Of a stretch of 64,000 nt of DNA, positions 1 to 9,376 are shown one piece after another. The stretch comes from Mucilaginibacter terrae (GTDB taxonomy: Bacteria; Bacteroidota; Bacteroidia; Sphingobacteriales; Sphingobacteriaceae): positions 744,001-808,000 of the forward strand of contig NZ_JAVLVU010000001.1 of assembly GCF_031951985.1 (NCBI RefSeq), in the 5' to 3' direction. The position numbers and the translations under genes were made by a program. The notes under the pieces are model-generated. The model was not told the origin of the DNA and ran no database searches. It saw only the letters and a list, made by a program, of their open reading frames with translations. Each line of letters starts with the position of its first letter. Within the stretch, counting starts at the first letter, position 1.

Positions 1-138
1 GCCGCCGGTGCCTTAGCCGGAGCAGGCATCAACATCAAAAGCGCGGGTTTTGCCCTACGCCAGGTAAACATCCAGTTTTTGGTGGATCGTCAGGATTTTG
101 ATACCGCAGTTATTGCCTTAAATAAAGAAATGGCTTGA
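1..138 (+). CDS. Aspartokinase-like protein, C-terminal end (partial)
   Basis: The window opens inside a gene read in frame 1 that stops with TGA at 136-138. The 45 visible residues contain AGINIKSAGFALRQVNIQF followed by a short helix-like tail, which resembles the last ACT domain of Bacteroidota aspartate kinases (first step of the lysine, methionine and threonine pathway; the ACT domain binds the feedback inhibitor). The start and the kinase domain are outside the window, so the call rests on this short tail only. A bifunctional aspartokinase or another ACT protein cannot be excluded. No clear terminator follows; a repeat-type dyad lies at 150-216. Confidence 0.55.
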   Translation, partial: AAGALAGAGINIKSAGFALRQVNIQFLVDRQDFDTAVIALNKEMA

Positions 139-149
139 ATTTGTTGAGT

Positions 150-216
150 AGTTATTGGGTTATTAAGTTATTTGTTTTTTAAATAATGAGAACAGTAACA
201 CAATAACCCAATAACT
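150..216. repeat. Inverted repeat, 15-bp arms, phrase-like repeat
   Basis: AGTTATTGGGTTATT at 150-164 is the exact reverse complement of 202-216, separated by 37 AT-rich bases. The phrase TTATTGGGTTATT is itself internally repetitive. This looks like one of the low-complexity interspersed repeats found between genes in Sphingobacteriaceae rather than a normal terminator, because the loop is long and no T-run follows directly. Confidence 0.6.
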
Positions 217-318
217 TATAAACTAAGCCACTAATTGTAACTTTTTCATAACTCACTTTCATACAACCACATTTTTGCGCACTTTTAGTTTGATTTAAAC
301 TCAAACTAAAAACTCAAA

Positions 319-3180
319 ATGCGTAAAGTTTTACTCTTAAGCTTGTTTTCGGCGGCAAGTATGGGCGTTTTTGCTCAAAAAGCTGCTAAAAAACCACTCG
401 ACCACTCGGTTTACGATAGTTGGCAAAGCGTTACCAACTCCATTATTACTAACGATGGTAAATGGGTAGCCTACGTGGTAAAGCCACAGGAAGGTGATGC
501 CAGTATGGTGATCACTACTCCCAAAAACACTGGTAAATTCACCATACAGCGTGCAGATACTGCCCGTTTTACTGCAGATTCAAAATATGCGGTATTTTTG
601 ATTCGGGCACCTTTTGCTGCTACCCGCCTGGCAAAAATTAAAAAGAAACGCCCTAATGAAATGCCTAAAGACACTTTAGGTTTCTTATCATTAGGCAATA
701 CTGCTATTACAAAAATAGCAGGTGTACGTTCATTTAAAATAGCCGAAAAGGCCCCGGTATTTGCTTACCTTGCCCCATCTGATACACTTGCAAAACCAGC
801 TGCTGGCGATACATCGCGCCGCGCGGTAGCCAACACCATTGCACCGCCTACACGTGAAGGAGCCGACCTGGTAGTAAAACAGCTACTTAATGGTAAACAA
901 CGCACTTTTAAATACGTAACCGAATACCAGTTAAGTAAAGATGGCAAACTGGTTGCCTATGCTGTAACAGCGCCACGCCGTAACAAAGAAAACCTGCAAT
1001 CGGGTGTTTATTTGTATGATGTGGAGAAAGATGCAGTTAAAAATATCAGCACCGGTCGTGGCACTTATAAAGCATTGGCTTTTGATGAAACCGGTAAACA
1101 ATTGGCATTTGCTGCTGAGAAAAACCCCGAACGCGCCCGTGTTAAACCTTACAAATTGTATTATTACAGTAGCTCTAATGACAGTGCCAGCGTAATTGCA
1201 GGTGCCGGTATGAGTGGCATTAAACCGCAATGGGCGGTTAGCGGCGATGGACGTATTTATTTTAGTAAAAGCGGCAACAACCTGTTCTTCGGCACTGCTC
1301 CTATTCCAAAACCTATTGATACTTCATTAGTTGATTTTGAAACGGCTAAACTGGATATATGGAACTATAAGGACGATTACCTGCAACCGCAGCAGTTAAA
1401 AACACTCCAGCGCGATTTACGTCGTAATTATTTAGCGGTTATTCGTCCGGCAGAAACCGATCATAAACTGGTTCAACTGGCCGATCAATACATGGAAAGC
1501 GTATCAATGCCAATGAGTAACGATTCGCGTTATGCGTTGGGTGTTACCGATACCGGTACCCGCGTACAATCGCAATGGGAAGGCGGCGGTCGCTCAGAAG
1601 CTTATCTTATCGATACCAAAACCGGCGAACGTAAAAAAATAATGGATCGTACTAAAGCCCGTTACCAATTCTCAACTGGCGGCAACTACATTATTTGGTT
1701 TGATGCAAAGGAGCAAAACTACTTTAGCTACAATATGGCAACCGGTAAAAAGGTGAACCTAACCAAATCGCTAGGCGTAAAAATTGGCGATGAAGATAAC
1801 GACGTACCTGATGATCCGGGCGCATACGGCATTGCAGGCTGGACAACCGGTGATAAAGACGTATTGATCTATGATCGATACGACATTTGGAGCATTGACC
1901 CGGCTACCGGCATTGCTACCAATTTTACTAATGGTGCAGGTCGTAAAAACAAGCTTATATTCCGTTATCCTATGCCTGGCGGCGGTGGCCGTTTTGGTGG
2001 ATTTGGCGGCGGCGGCGATGAAGACGACCGTTACATTTCTACCAAAAAAACATTGATGCTGTTAACTCAAAACGACGATACCAAACAATGGGGTTACTAC
2101 AAACAATCATTCGGTTCAAAAAAAGCACCCGAAATGGTGGTTATGGGGCCTTACAGTTACGGACCGGTTACCAAAGCTAAAAACGCCGATGTTTATATTT
2201 ATACCAAAGGTAGCTTCGACAAGTCGCCCGATTTATATGCATCAACCGATTTGAAAAGAGAAACTAAATTAAGTGCAATAAACCCGCAGCAAGCCAACTA
2301 TAACTGGTTCACTGCCGAATTAGTGCATTGGACAACACCTAAAGGTTATAAATCAACCGGTATATTATACAAGCCCGAAGATTTTGACCCTAACAAAAAG
2401 TATCCCATGCTGGTGTATTTTTATGAAAAGGTTTCTGAAACCATTTACAACTACCAATCGCCTGCACCTACGCCATCGCGTTTGCCAATTTCATACTTTG
2501 TTAGTAACGGTTATTTAGTATATACACCTGATATTAGCTACGAAGTTGGTCACCCAGGTCAATCGGCAGTGGAGTTTATTAACTCGGGCGTTGAGGCATT
2601 AAAGAAAAACTCATGGGTTGATGGCAAGCACATTGGCATACAAGGCCAAAGCTGGGGTGGTTACCAGGTTGCCTATTTAATTACACAAAATGATATGTAC
2701 GCTGCTGCATGGGCCGGTGCCCCGGTAGCCAACATGACTTCGGCTTACGGCGGTATACGTTGGGAAAGCGGTGTAAACCGTCAGTTTCAGTATGAGAAAA
2801 CCCAAAGCCGTATTGGCGCTACGCTATGGGAAAAACCTGAGTTGTATATCGAAAATTCGCCGCTGTTCCATTTCCCTAAAGTGCATACACCAGTGGTAGT
2901 TATGGCTAACGATGCCGACGGAGCCGTGCCTTGGTACCAGGGTATTGAAATGTTTACTGCCCTGCGCAGGTTAGGTAAACCTGTTTGGATGCTTCAGTAT
3001 AATGATGAAGCTCACAACTTGGTTCAGCGCAAAAACCGCAAGGATATAACTATCCGCGAAGCACAGTTTTTTGACCACTTCCTTAAAGGTAAACCAATGC
3101 CGGTTTGGATGGACAAAGGCGTACCGGCCACTGAAAAAGGTAAAGACTGGGGCTTAGCCCTTAGCGACGGATCAAAATAG
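319..3180 (+). CDS. Secreted S9 family peptidase (prolyl oligopeptidase-like)
   Basis: A 953-residue serine peptidase, probably periplasmic, that would cleave peptides. Residues 1-19 form a signal peptide ending in VFAQ. A long N-terminal part, expected to be a beta-propeller, is followed by an alpha/beta-hydrolase domain from about residue 690. The nucleophile is Ser778 in GQSWGGY, an acidic residue is Asp865 or Asp867 in NDADGAVP, and His899 lies in DEAHNL, giving the Ser-Asp-His triad in the usual order. A Gly-rich loop sits near residue 555 ([14 protein letters not shown]). Length and motifs match the large Bacteroidota S9 peptidases often annotated as acylaminoacyl- or dipeptidyl-peptidases; the exact substrate cannot be read from sequence. 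It appears monocistronic and ends at a strong terminator. Confidence 0.9.
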   Translation: MRKVLLLSLFSAASMGVFAQKAAKKPLDHSVYDSWQSVTNSIITNDGKWVAYVVKPQEGDASMVITTPKNTGKFTIQRADTARFTADSKYAVFLIRAPFAATRLAKIKKKRPNEMPKDTLGFLSLGNTAITKIAGVRSFKIAEKAPVFAYLAPSDTLAKPAAGDTSRRAVANTIAPPTREGADLVVKQLLNGKQRTFKYVTEYQLSKDGKLVAYAVTAPRRNKENLQSGVYLYDVEKDAVKNISTGRGTYKALAFDETGKQLAFAAEKNPERARVKPYKLYYYSSSNDSASVIAGAGMSGIKPQWAVSGDGRIYFSKSGNNLFFGTAPIPKPIDTSLVDFETAKLDIWNYKDDYLQPQQLKTLQRDLRRNYLAVIRPAETDHKLVQLADQYMESVSMPMSNDSRYALGVTDTGTRVQSQWEGGGRSEAYLIDTKTGERKKIMDRTKARYQFSTGGNYIIWFDAKEQNYFSYNMATGKKVNLTKSLGVKIGDEDNDVPDDPGAYGIAGWTTGDKDVLIYDRYDIWSIDPATGIATNFTNGAGRKNKLIFRYPMPGGGGRFGGFGGGGDEDDRYISTKKTLMLLTQNDDTKQWGYYKQSFGSKKAPEMVVMGPYSYGPVTKAKNADVYIYTKGSFDKSPDLYASTDLKRETKLSAINPQQANYNWFTAELVHWTTPKGYKSTGILYKPEDFDPNKKYPMLVYFYEKVSETIYNYQSPAPTPSRLPISYFVSNGYLVYTPDISYEVGHPGQSAVEFINSGVEALKKNSWVDGKHIGIQGQSWGGYQVAYLITQNDMYAAAWAGAPVANMTSAYGGIRWESGVNRQFQYEKTQSRIGATLWEKPELYIENSPLFHFPKVHTPVVVMANDADGAVPWYQGIEMFTALRRLGKPVWMLQYNDEAHNLVQRKNRKDITIREAQFFDHFLKGKPMPVWMDKGVPATEKGKDWGLALSDGSK

Positions 3181-3217
3181 AGTTTTAGTTATTTGATTAT
3201 AAGTTAATATAACCTAA

Positions 3218-3253
3218 AAAAAAGGTGTTTCAAATTAATGAAACACCTTTTTT
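3218..3253. terminator. Bidirectional rho-independent terminator
   Basis: A 15-bp perfect stem (3218-3232 with 3239-3253, core AAAGGTGTTTCA) has a 6-base loop and A/T runs on both sides. It separates the convergent S9 peptidase gene and the small minus-strand gene at 3281-3574. Confidence 0.9.
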
Positions 3254-3280
3254 GTTATCTGTTTATTGAATATGACTTGT

Positions 3281-3574
3281 TTATACTTTCCGCTTCAATA
3301 AGTATTGCGGGTTGTTGTAAGTAGTTCCGCTCATTTCGCGGTAATGTACATTAACAATTTCCCATCCCAGGGTTGAAAGGTAATTTAAAGCGTCTATCAA
3401 ATTGGTAAATTTTGTTACCGATTCTGTTTTCTGCATAACCGCACTCTCATATAAACCGGCGTTGATGGTTTCTTTGCCTAAATCTAATTCAAACTCAATC
3501 TTACTGCTAAAAAGTTTTGTGTCTACTTTAAGTATGCAGTATTGGTGTGCGGTTATGTTTTCGTTGTTATTCAT
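3281..3574 (-). CDS. Conserved small protein, DUF4177-like pattern
   Basis: A 97-residue soluble protein without signal peptide or membrane segment. Its C-terminal half has the pattern DALNYLSTLGWEIVNVH...YLLKRKV, reminiscent of small DUF4177-type proteins (a GWE-V core followed by a final LLKR strand). That family has no assigned biochemical role. The gene starts 7 bases after the stop of the acetyltransferase gene at 3582-4061, so the two are probably co-transcribed. It ends at the terminator at 3218-3253. Confidence 0.7.
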   Translation of the reverse strand: MNNNENITAHQYCILKVDTKLFSSKIEFELDLGKETINAGLYESAVMQKTESVTKFTNLIDALNYLSTLGWEIVNVHYREMSGTTYNNPQYLLKRKV

Positions 3575-3581
3575 AGAAGTT

Positions 3582-4061
3582 TTATAAATTTTGTGATTGA
3601 GTTAATTTCTTTTTGAAACAAATGCTATCAGGCAAATTAGCATAAACACCGTAAGCCGGTGTCTCCTCGTATCCTGATTTGCGATATAATGATAATGCCT
3701 CGGTTTGATTGTTCCCGGTTTCGAGCACTGTATAAGCATATCCCAATTCTTTAGCCCAATGCTCCAGTTCGGTAAGTATTTTACGGCTGATGCCTTTGCC
3801 CCTTGCCTCAAGTTTTACAAACATGCGCTTTACTTCCACGGCTTCATCATCGTAGCTTTTAAAGCAGCCACAGCCTGCCGGAACATCATCTTTGTAAGCA
3901 ATAACTACAGTATCTATTTGTTCAATAATGTTGTGCTGGTCGTAAATATCCATTACGTCGCCGTTGCGATGGCGCAGGTCGGCATCAAGCTCAGTTACAA
4001 GCATTCTAAAATCGAGGTTTGAGCTATCGGTGCGTTTTAAGGAGATATTGCCGTTGGTCAT
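3582..4061 (-). CDS. GNAT family N-acetyltransferase
   Basis: A 159-residue single-domain acetyltransferase that would transfer acetyl from acetyl-CoA to an amine. The acetyl-CoA-binding signature is visible as VKLEARGKGISRKILTELE (R/Q-x-x-G-x-G/A), preceded by the beta-4 strand VEVKRMFVK and followed by YTVLETGNNQTEALSLYRKSGYEE, the typical C-terminal GNAT strand and helix. Substrate unknown. First gene of a two-gene minus-strand unit with the 97-residue protein downstream. Confidence 0.9.
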   Translation of the reverse strand: MTNGNISLKRTDSSNLDFRMLVTELDADLRHRNGDVMDIYDQHNIIEQIDTVVIAYKDDVPAGCGCFKSYDDEAVEVKRMFVKLEARGKGISRKILTELEHWAKELGYAYTVLETGNNQTEALSLYRKSGYEETPAYGVYANLPDSICFKKKLTQSQNL

Positions 4062-4091
4062 GCTTCAAAAGTATAAATCTGCCGGCAAACA

Positions 4092-4123
4092 AAAAGGGCT
4101 TCACCATAAAATGAAGCCCTTTT
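4092..4123 (-). terminator. Rho-independent terminator
   Basis: AAAAGGGCTTCA (4092-4103) pairs with TGAAGCCCTTTT (4112-4123) around an 8-base loop. It lies just 3' of the minus-strand lipoprotein gene and ahead of the acetyltransferase gene. Confidence 0.85.
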
Positions 4124-4145
4124 CTATAAAAAGTTTATGAAATAA

Positions 4146-4694
4146 TTATTTTAATAAAAACGGTACCGAAGCGCGGGTTTGGTCATAAAACAGGTTAAGT
4201 GTTTTAGGCTTAGTCCCTGCCGGTATGCGGTAAATAATGACTTCCGACTCTTTGGTCGATTCGGCATCGGCCGATACGTAGCTACCGGTGTATTGCGAAA
4301 TAGAAGTATTATTATCCAACTGTAGCCTAAACTCGCTTGGCGATACACCTACCGAATTACCGCCAATCGCATTTTTATTGGTAACGCTTATTTTAAACGA
4401 TACTTCAATACCCTCCGATTTACCTTCAGGCGTACTCAATTCGGTTGCCGAAATTGGTATGACCTTAATAAAGGCTTCTTTTGATTTACCCAACAACGCG
4501 GTATCGGGGCTTACGGTAATGGTGTAAGTTTTAGCCTCGTTGGCGGGTGAGGTTGAAGCTGGTTCGGTAGAAGATGATTTCGTGATTTCGGTGGTTTTTG
4601 TAGTAGAATCGGCTGAATCAGCATTTTTGTCTTTTGATTTGCAACCAAACAATACTGATGCGGCAAATACACTTAGTAACAATGTTTTCTTCAT
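4146..4694 (-). CDS. Lipoprotein with DUF4352-like C-terminal domain
   Basis: A 182-residue predicted lipoprotein. MKKTLLLSVFAASVLFGC ends in a lipobox with Cys18, followed by a charged Ser/Thr-rich linker (about residues 19-55). Residues 55-182 form a beta-rich domain (EGIEVSFKISVTNKN, then SPSEFRLQLDNN, then IYRIPAGTKPKTLNLFYD) resembling the immunoglobulin-like DUF4352 fold found on Gram-positive and some Bacteroidota lipoproteins. Function unknown. It stands alone between two terminated neighbours. Confidence 0.75.
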   Translation of the reverse strand: MKKTLLLSVFAASVLFGCKSKDKNADSADSTTKTTEITKSSSTEPASTSPANEAKTYTITVSPDTALLGKSKEAFIKVIPISATELSTPEGKSEGIEVSFKISVTNKNAIGGNSVGVSPSEFRLQLDNNTSISQYTGSYVSADAESTKESEVIIYRIPAGTKPKTLNLFYDQTRASVPFLLK

Positions 4695-4773
4695 GATAAA
4701 TGGTTGTTTTTACGAGGATTTAACAACATAATAGGGTAAATTGTTTTTTAGGAATTAATAGTTACTAACTGCT

Positions 4774-4781
4774 TAACTTTG
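4774..4781 (+). promoter_or_regulatory. Bacteroidota -7 box for the SRAP gene
   Basis: TAACTTTG matches the TAnnTTTG consensus and ends 11 bases before the ATG at 4793, implying a very short leader. No convincing -33 element is seen. Confidence 0.5.
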
Positions 4782-4792
4782 CATTGAAGAAT

Positions 4793-5470
4793 ATGTGTGG
4801 CCGAATAAATTTCTCCGATAGTGCCGAAACCGCCAAACGCCTCGGCGTTAAAGACAGTGATACTCCGCGCGAAGGTGATGTAAACGGCTTTGCCTGCCAG
4901 GATAGCTATATTTTTGGCCTGGCCGACCGTGCCCCCGATACACTGCGACACTTTCACTGGCCGCTTATACCCTCATGGAGTAACACCTACCCTGCCTATC
5001 AAAGTCACAATGCCCGCAGCGAAGACATGGCCGATAAGCCCGCTTATAAACACCTTTTGGGTAAACGTCATTGCATAATAGCTATCAACGGTTTTTATGA
5101 GTGGGAACGCAGCAGCGAAAAAACGCCCTGGTACTTTAGCATGGCCGATGGCAGCCTGATGCTGTTGGCCGGCTTGTGGGATTATAATACAAAACTTGAT
5201 GCCCCGGTACTCAGCTGCACCGTAATTACCCGCGAACCCAATCAAATGGTAGGCGAGGTACATAACCGTATGCCCGTTATCATAACCCGCGCCGATGCGG
5301 ATATTTGGTTGAACACCCAACTACCTTATCACGAACGCGCCAAAGTGCTACAACCTATTGAAAACAGTGCATTATTAAAGGTAGAGATTGGCAAGAGCAT
5401 CAACAAAGCTGATAATAAATCGGGCGACTGGTTTAACGGGCCCGATGAAAAGCCGTTGAGTTTGTTTTGA
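4793..5470 (+). CDS. SOS response-associated peptidase (SRAP/YedK/HMCES family)
   Basis: A 225-residue protein that would form a covalent thiazolidine crosslink with abasic sites in single-stranded DNA and protect them. The start is placed at ATG 4793 because the family requires Cys2 directly after the initiator Met (MCGRI); an upstream TTG at 4784 would bury the catalytic cysteine. Other key residues are visible: Asn73 in NARSE, Glu103 in GFYEWE and His157 in VHNRMPVI. Length matches YedK. It is convergent with the fructosamine kinase gene, with only 8 bases between them. Confidence 0.93.
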   Translation: MCGRINFSDSAETAKRLGVKDSDTPREGDVNGFACQDSYIFGLADRAPDTLRHFHWPLIPSWSNTYPAYQSHNARSEDMADKPAYKHLLGKRHCIIAINGFYEWERSSEKTPWYFSMADGSLMLLAGLWDYNTKLDAPVLSCTVITREPNQMVGEVHNRMPVIITRADADIWLNTQLPYHERAKVLQPIENSALLKVEIGKSINKADNKSGDWFNGPDEKPLSLF

Positions 5471-5478
5471 GTAAGGCT

Positions 5479-6363
5479 TTATAAATACTTATTTAAACCA
5501 TACCTCACCTGACCTAAATAGCTCATTCCAAACAAGTTTAGATGCAATAGCAACGGGTATAAATTCCAAAGATCAACCCGCTCCTGCCAGCCTTTGGCTA
5601 AAGGAAATGCTTCATGATAAGCTGTGTAAAATTCATTGCTGAATCCGCTAAATAAGGTGGTCATGGCTATATCAAACTCCCGGTGCCCATAACTTATCGC
5701 AGGGTCAATTAAATAAGGTTTGCCATCATTTCTGATCAAATAATTACCGCCCCACAAATCTCCGTGAATTAACGCCGGGGCTTCTTCGTTAAAAAGTTTT
5801 GGTAAACGGTCGTAAAGCTTGTCAAATAACCGGGCATCTTCATAGCTTAGCAAGCGTTTATCAATGGCTATTTTCATCATTGGTTCCAAACGTTCCTGTA
5901 CAAAAAACTGTGCCCATGCATCGTGCTTGTGGTTGCTTTGGGGTAAGGAACCCATGTAATTATCAGTATCAAAACCAAAGAATGGCGCAGTGTTACGATG
6001 CATAGCAGCCAATTGGTAGCCTAACTGTTCAGATGCTGCGGGAGTCGCCCTGCTGGCATCAACCCATTCCATCAGCATACAGCTATCATCTTCAAAATCA
6101 AATTGTAACACCACTTCGAGCACAGCAATGGTTCGTGTGTTTCGGATGGCCGTTAGCCCTTCGGACTCGCGTTTAAACATCCCGGGATAAGCACTTTTGC
6201 TATTGAGCTTAACCATGAATTTACCTGCGTTTGTTATAATGCAGTAGGCCGCATTTATATCTCCTCCACTTACTGGGTTTACAGCTTGCAAGTTTACAGG
6301 GTTGCCGTAATTCACTGTTAAACAGAGTTCTATATATTCTTTTAACTTGCTTGAAAAACCCAT
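5479..6363 (-). CDS. Fructosamine kinase family protein
   Basis: A 294-residue cytoplasmic kinase-fold protein of the FN3K/ketosamine-kinase family, expected to phosphorylate sugars attached to amines so that the glycation adduct falls off (protein deglycation). Visible: the nucleotide-loop region [11 protein letters not shown] (30-40), Lys52 in FMVKLN, a hinge near MLMEWVD, the catalytic-loop motif HGDLWGGN (200-207) and the Mg-binding LIDPA (218-222). Length is normal for the family. It is divergent from lepA with about 70 bases between starts. Confidence 0.92.
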   Translation of the reverse strand: MGFSSKLKEYIELCLTVNYGNPVNLQAVNPVSGGDINAAYCIITNAGKFMVKLNSKSAYPGMFKRESEGLTAIRNTRTIAVLEVVLQFDFEDDSCMLMEWVDASRATPAASEQLGYQLAAMHRNTAPFFGFDTDNYMGSLPQSNHKHDAWAQFFVQERLEPMMKIAIDKRLLSYEDARLFDKLYDRLPKLFNEEAPALIHGDLWGGNYLIRNDGKPYLIDPAISYGHREFDIAMTTLFSGFSNEFYTAYHEAFPLAKGWQERVDLWNLYPLLLHLNLFGMSYLGQVRYGLNKYL

Positions 6364-6418
6364 AAATTCAAATTAACTAATTGCTACTTCGGTATACAAA
6401 TTTATCGGCCTAAAAAGC

Positions 6419-6426
6419 TATTTTTG
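6419..6426 (+). promoter_or_regulatory. Bacteroidota -7 box for lepA
   Basis: TATTTTTG matches TAnnTTTG and ends 9 bases before the ATG at 6436, predicting an almost leaderless lepA transcript. Confidence 0.5.
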
Positions 6427-6435
6427 CGTTTTGAA

Positions 6436-8223
6436 ATGAAGCACATACGTAACTTTTGTATCATCGCACACATCGATCACGGTAAAAGTACCCTGGCCGA
6501 TCGTTTGCTCGAATATACCAAGACCATTACCCAGCGCGAAGCGCAGGCCCAATTGCTCGACGATATGGACCTGGAGCGCGAGCGTGGTATTACCATAAAA
6601 AGCCACGCCATCCAGATGGATTACACTCTTGATGGCCAGCAATACGTCCTCAACCTTATTGACACACCTGGTCACGTGGATTTCTCGTACGAGGTATCAC
6701 GTTCCATTGCAGCCTGTGAGGGCGCACTTTTGATCGTGGATGCATCGCAGGGTATACAGGCACAAACTATATCAAACCTGTACCTGGCTTTAGAGAACGA
6801 CCTGGAAATCATCCCGGTGTTGAACAAAATGGACCTTCCCGGCGCTATGCCCGAGGAAGTTAAAGACCAGATTGTTGACCTGATAGGCTGCAAACGTGAA
6901 GAAATTTTGGCTGCATCGGGTAAAACCGGTATGGGGGTTGATGATATTCTTCGTGCTATCATCGAGCGTGTTCCAGCCCCTGTTGGCGATCCTGATGCAC
7001 CACTGCAAGCATTGATCTTCGACTCGGTATTCAACTCTTTCCGTGGTATTATAGCATACTTCAAGGTAGTTAACGGCGAAATTCGTAAAAACACTAAAGT
7101 TAAGTTTATGGCTACCGGCAAAGAATACATTGCCGATGAGGTAGGTACCTTAAAGTTAACCCAGCTGCCTAAAGACGTTATTAAAACCGGCGACGTGGGC
7201 TACATAATATCGGGCATTAAAGAGGCTAAGGAAGTAAAAGTTGGCGATACCATTACGCTGATTGAACGACCTGCCGCTGCCGGTATACAAGGTTTTGAAG
7301 AAGTAAAACCCATGGTATTTGCCGGTATTTACCCGGTTGATACCGAAGATTACGAAGAATTACGTGATTCGATGGGTAAGCTGCAGCTGAATGACGCATC
7401 GTTGGTTTTCGAACCCGAATCGTCGGCTGCCTTAGGCTTTGGTTTCCGATGCGGATTTTTGGGTATGCTCCACATGGAGATCATTCAGGAGCGTTTGGAG
7501 CGCGAGTTCGACATGACGGTAATTACTACCGTTCCCAACGTATCGTACATAGCTTACACCACCAAAGGCGATCCGCTTATTGTAAACAACCCATCTGACC
7601 TTCCCGACCCGAGCAAGCTTGACTTTGTAGAAGAGCCATATATAAAAGCTAATATTATTACAAAGGCCGAATTTGTTGGCCCGGTAATGTCGTTATGTAT
7701 TCAAAAACGTGGTACTATTGTTAACCAGTCATATTTAACATCCGACCGTGTGGAACTCATTTTTGAGATGCCAATGGGCGAGATCGTATTCGACTTTTAC
7801 GATAAGCTGAAAACCATTTCTAAAGGTTATGCCTCTTTCGATTATACGCAAATAGGCTACCGCCAAAGCGATTTGGTACGTTTGGATATTCGTTTAAACG
7901 GTGAGCCCGTTGATGCATTGTCGTCGCTGATTCACCGCAGTAATTCGTACGATTTTGGTAAAAAGATATGCGAAAAGCTGAAAGAGCTTATCCCGCGCCA
8001 ACAGTTTGAAATTATTGTACAGGCTTCTATAGGTGCTAAAATTATAGCCCGCGAAACGGTAAAAGCCCTGCGTAAAGACGTTACAGCCAAGTGTTACGGC
8101 GGTGATATTTCGCGTAAGCGTAAACTGTTAGAGAAACAGAAAAAAGGTAAAAAACGCATGCGCCAGGTTGGTAACGTAGAGATACCGCAAAGCGCGTTCA
8201 TGGCGGTTTTGAAACTGGATTAA
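6436..8223 (+). CDS. lepA: Elongation factor 4 (LepA), ribosomal back-translocase GTPase
   Basis: A 595-residue translational GTPase. The start at ATG 6436 gives the canonical N-terminus [19 protein letters not shown]; a TTG at 6424 lies inside the probable promoter box. G1 is AHIDHGKST (11-19), G2 is in RERGITIK, G3 is DTPGH (76-80) and G4 is NKMD (130-133). The C-terminal LepA-specific domain carries [25 protein letters not shown]. Length matches LepA. LepA binds the ribosome and is thought to help during stress or ribosome assembly. It is followed by its own terminator and then folD. Confidence 0.98.
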   Translation: MKHIRNFCIIAHIDHGKSTLADRLLEYTKTITQREAQAQLLDDMDLERERGITIKSHAIQMDYTLDGQQYVLNLIDTPGHVDFSYEVSRSIAACEGALLIVDASQGIQAQTISNLYLALENDLEIIPVLNKMDLPGAMPEEVKDQIVDLIGCKREEILAASGKTGMGVDDILRAIIERVPAPVGDPDAPLQALIFDSVFNSFRGIIAYFKVVNGEIRKNTKVKFMATGKEYIADEVGTLKLTQLPKDVIKTGDVGYIISGIKEAKEVKVGDTITLIERPAAAGIQGFEEVKPMVFAGIYPVDTEDYEELRDSMGKLQLNDASLVFEPESSAALGFGFRCGFLGMLHMEIIQERLEREFDMTVITTVPNVSYIAYTTKGDPLIVNNPSDLPDPSKLDFVEEPYIKANIITKAEFVGPVMSLCIQKRGTIVNQSYLTSDRVELIFEMPMGEIVFDFYDKLKTISKGYASFDYTQIGYRQSDLVRLDIRLNGEPVDALSSLIHRSNSYDFGKKICEKLKELIPRQQFEIIVQASIGAKIIARETVKALRKDVTAKCYGGDISRKRKLLEKQKKGKKRMRQVGNVEIPQSAFMAVLKLD

Positions 8224-8242
8224 ATTAAACATCATAATAAAG

Positions 8243-8276
8243 GGACAAAGAACGAACTTCTTTGTCCTTTCTCTTT
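8243..8276 (+). terminator. Rho-independent terminator after lepA
   Basis: GGACAAAG (8243-8250) pairs with CTTTGTCC (8260-8267) and is followed by a T-rich stretch (TTTCTCTTTTT). Confidence 0.75.
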
Positions 8277-8294
8277 TTACTATAATTCCATTCT

Positions 8295-9185
8295 ATGCAA
8301 CTACTCGACGGAAAATACGTATCTGAAAAACTGAAAGTTGAAATTGCCGAAAAGGCAGCCGATTATTTACAGCGCAGCGGCCGCAAGCCGCACTTGGTTG
8401 CGGTATTGGTTGGTCATGATGGTGGCAGCGAAACCTACGTAGCCAGCAAGATGAAAAACTGCGAAAAGGTAGGTTTTAAATCGAGCCTGGTACGTTATGA
8501 AGATGATGTTACCGAAGAAGAGTTACTGCAAAAGGTAGCTGAGCTAAACGCTGATGCTGATATTGACGGTATTATTGTTCAGCTTCCGTTGCCAAAACAC
8601 ATCGACCCTGAAAAAGTAACCGAGCGTATTGACCATCGTAAAGATGTGGATGGTTTTCACCCGGTAAATTTGGGCCGTATGCAGCGTAACCTGCCATCGT
8701 TTATTCCGGCTACACCTTATGGCATTACTTTAATGCTGAAAGAGTATGGCATCGAAACCGCTGGTAAGCATTGTGTGGTGGTTGGCCGTAGTAACATTGT
8801 AGGCTCGCCTATGAGCATATTAATGGCTCGTAATACCCAGCCGGGTAACTGTACAGTAACTATTTGCCACAGCCGCACTCCCGACATTAAGAAGTTCACT
8901 TTAGATGCCGATATATTAGTAGTAGCAATTGGTAAGAAAAACTTCATCACCGCCGATATGGTGAAAGAAGGCGCGGTTATAATCGATGTAGGCATGAACC
9001 GCGAAACCTCTACCCTAACCAAATCGGGCTACAAACTCTATGGCGACGTTGACTTTGAAAACGTTGCACCTAAAGCATCATGGATTACCCCGGTACCTGG
9101 CGGTGTTGGCTTAATGACCATTATTGGTTTGCTGCAAAACACACTGGCATCTGCAAACCGCGAGGTTTATCCAGATTTAGCATAA
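8295..9185 (+). CDS. folD: Bifunctional methylenetetrahydrofolate dehydrogenase/cyclohydrolase FolD
   Basis: A 296-residue one-carbon enzyme that interconverts 5,10-methylene-, 5,10-methenyl- and 10-formyl-tetrahydrofolate with NADP. Seen: catalytic Tyr48 and Lys52 in ETYVASKMK, the signature [22 protein letters not shown], the nucleotide-binding stretch [14 protein letters not shown], and the C-terminal signature [11 protein letters not shown]. Full family length. It starts 72 bases after lepA, across a terminator, so it probably has its own promoter. Confidence 0.98.
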   Translation: MQLLDGKYVSEKLKVEIAEKAADYLQRSGRKPHLVAVLVGHDGGSETYVASKMKNCEKVGFKSSLVRYEDDVTEEELLQKVAELNADADIDGIIVQLPLPKHIDPEKVTERIDHRKDVDGFHPVNLGRMQRNLPSFIPATPYGITLMLKEYGIETAGKHCVVVGRSNIVGSPMSILMARNTQPGNCTVTICHSRTPDIKKFTLDADILVVAIGKKNFITADMVKEGAVIIDVGMNRETSTLTKSGYKLYGDVDFENVAPKASWITPVPGGVGLMTIIGLLQNTLASANREVYPDLA

Positions 9186-9206
9186 TTACTATTTCCTTTT
9201 AATAAG

Positions 9207-9246
9207 AAATGCTGCACCCGTAATTAATTGGAGTGCAGCATTTTTT
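9207..9246 (+). terminator. Rho-independent terminator after folD
   Basis: AAATGCTGCAC (9207-9217) pairs with GTGCAGCATTT (9233-9243), followed by a T-run. Confidence 0.9.
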
Positions 9247-9376
9247 GTTTATTGATTAAAGTTTCATCTTTCATTACATAACTTTATAATGAAAAATTAA
9301 TAAATGCTTTGTACAAGCAAACGTTTTTGGCAATTAGTAGTTTAAATTTCACACATCGATATTTTAGCAGTTCTGC

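Noticed and set aside
4784..4792. TTG start for the SRAP protein
   Set aside because: The catalytic cysteine must follow the initiator Met, so ATG 4793 is required.
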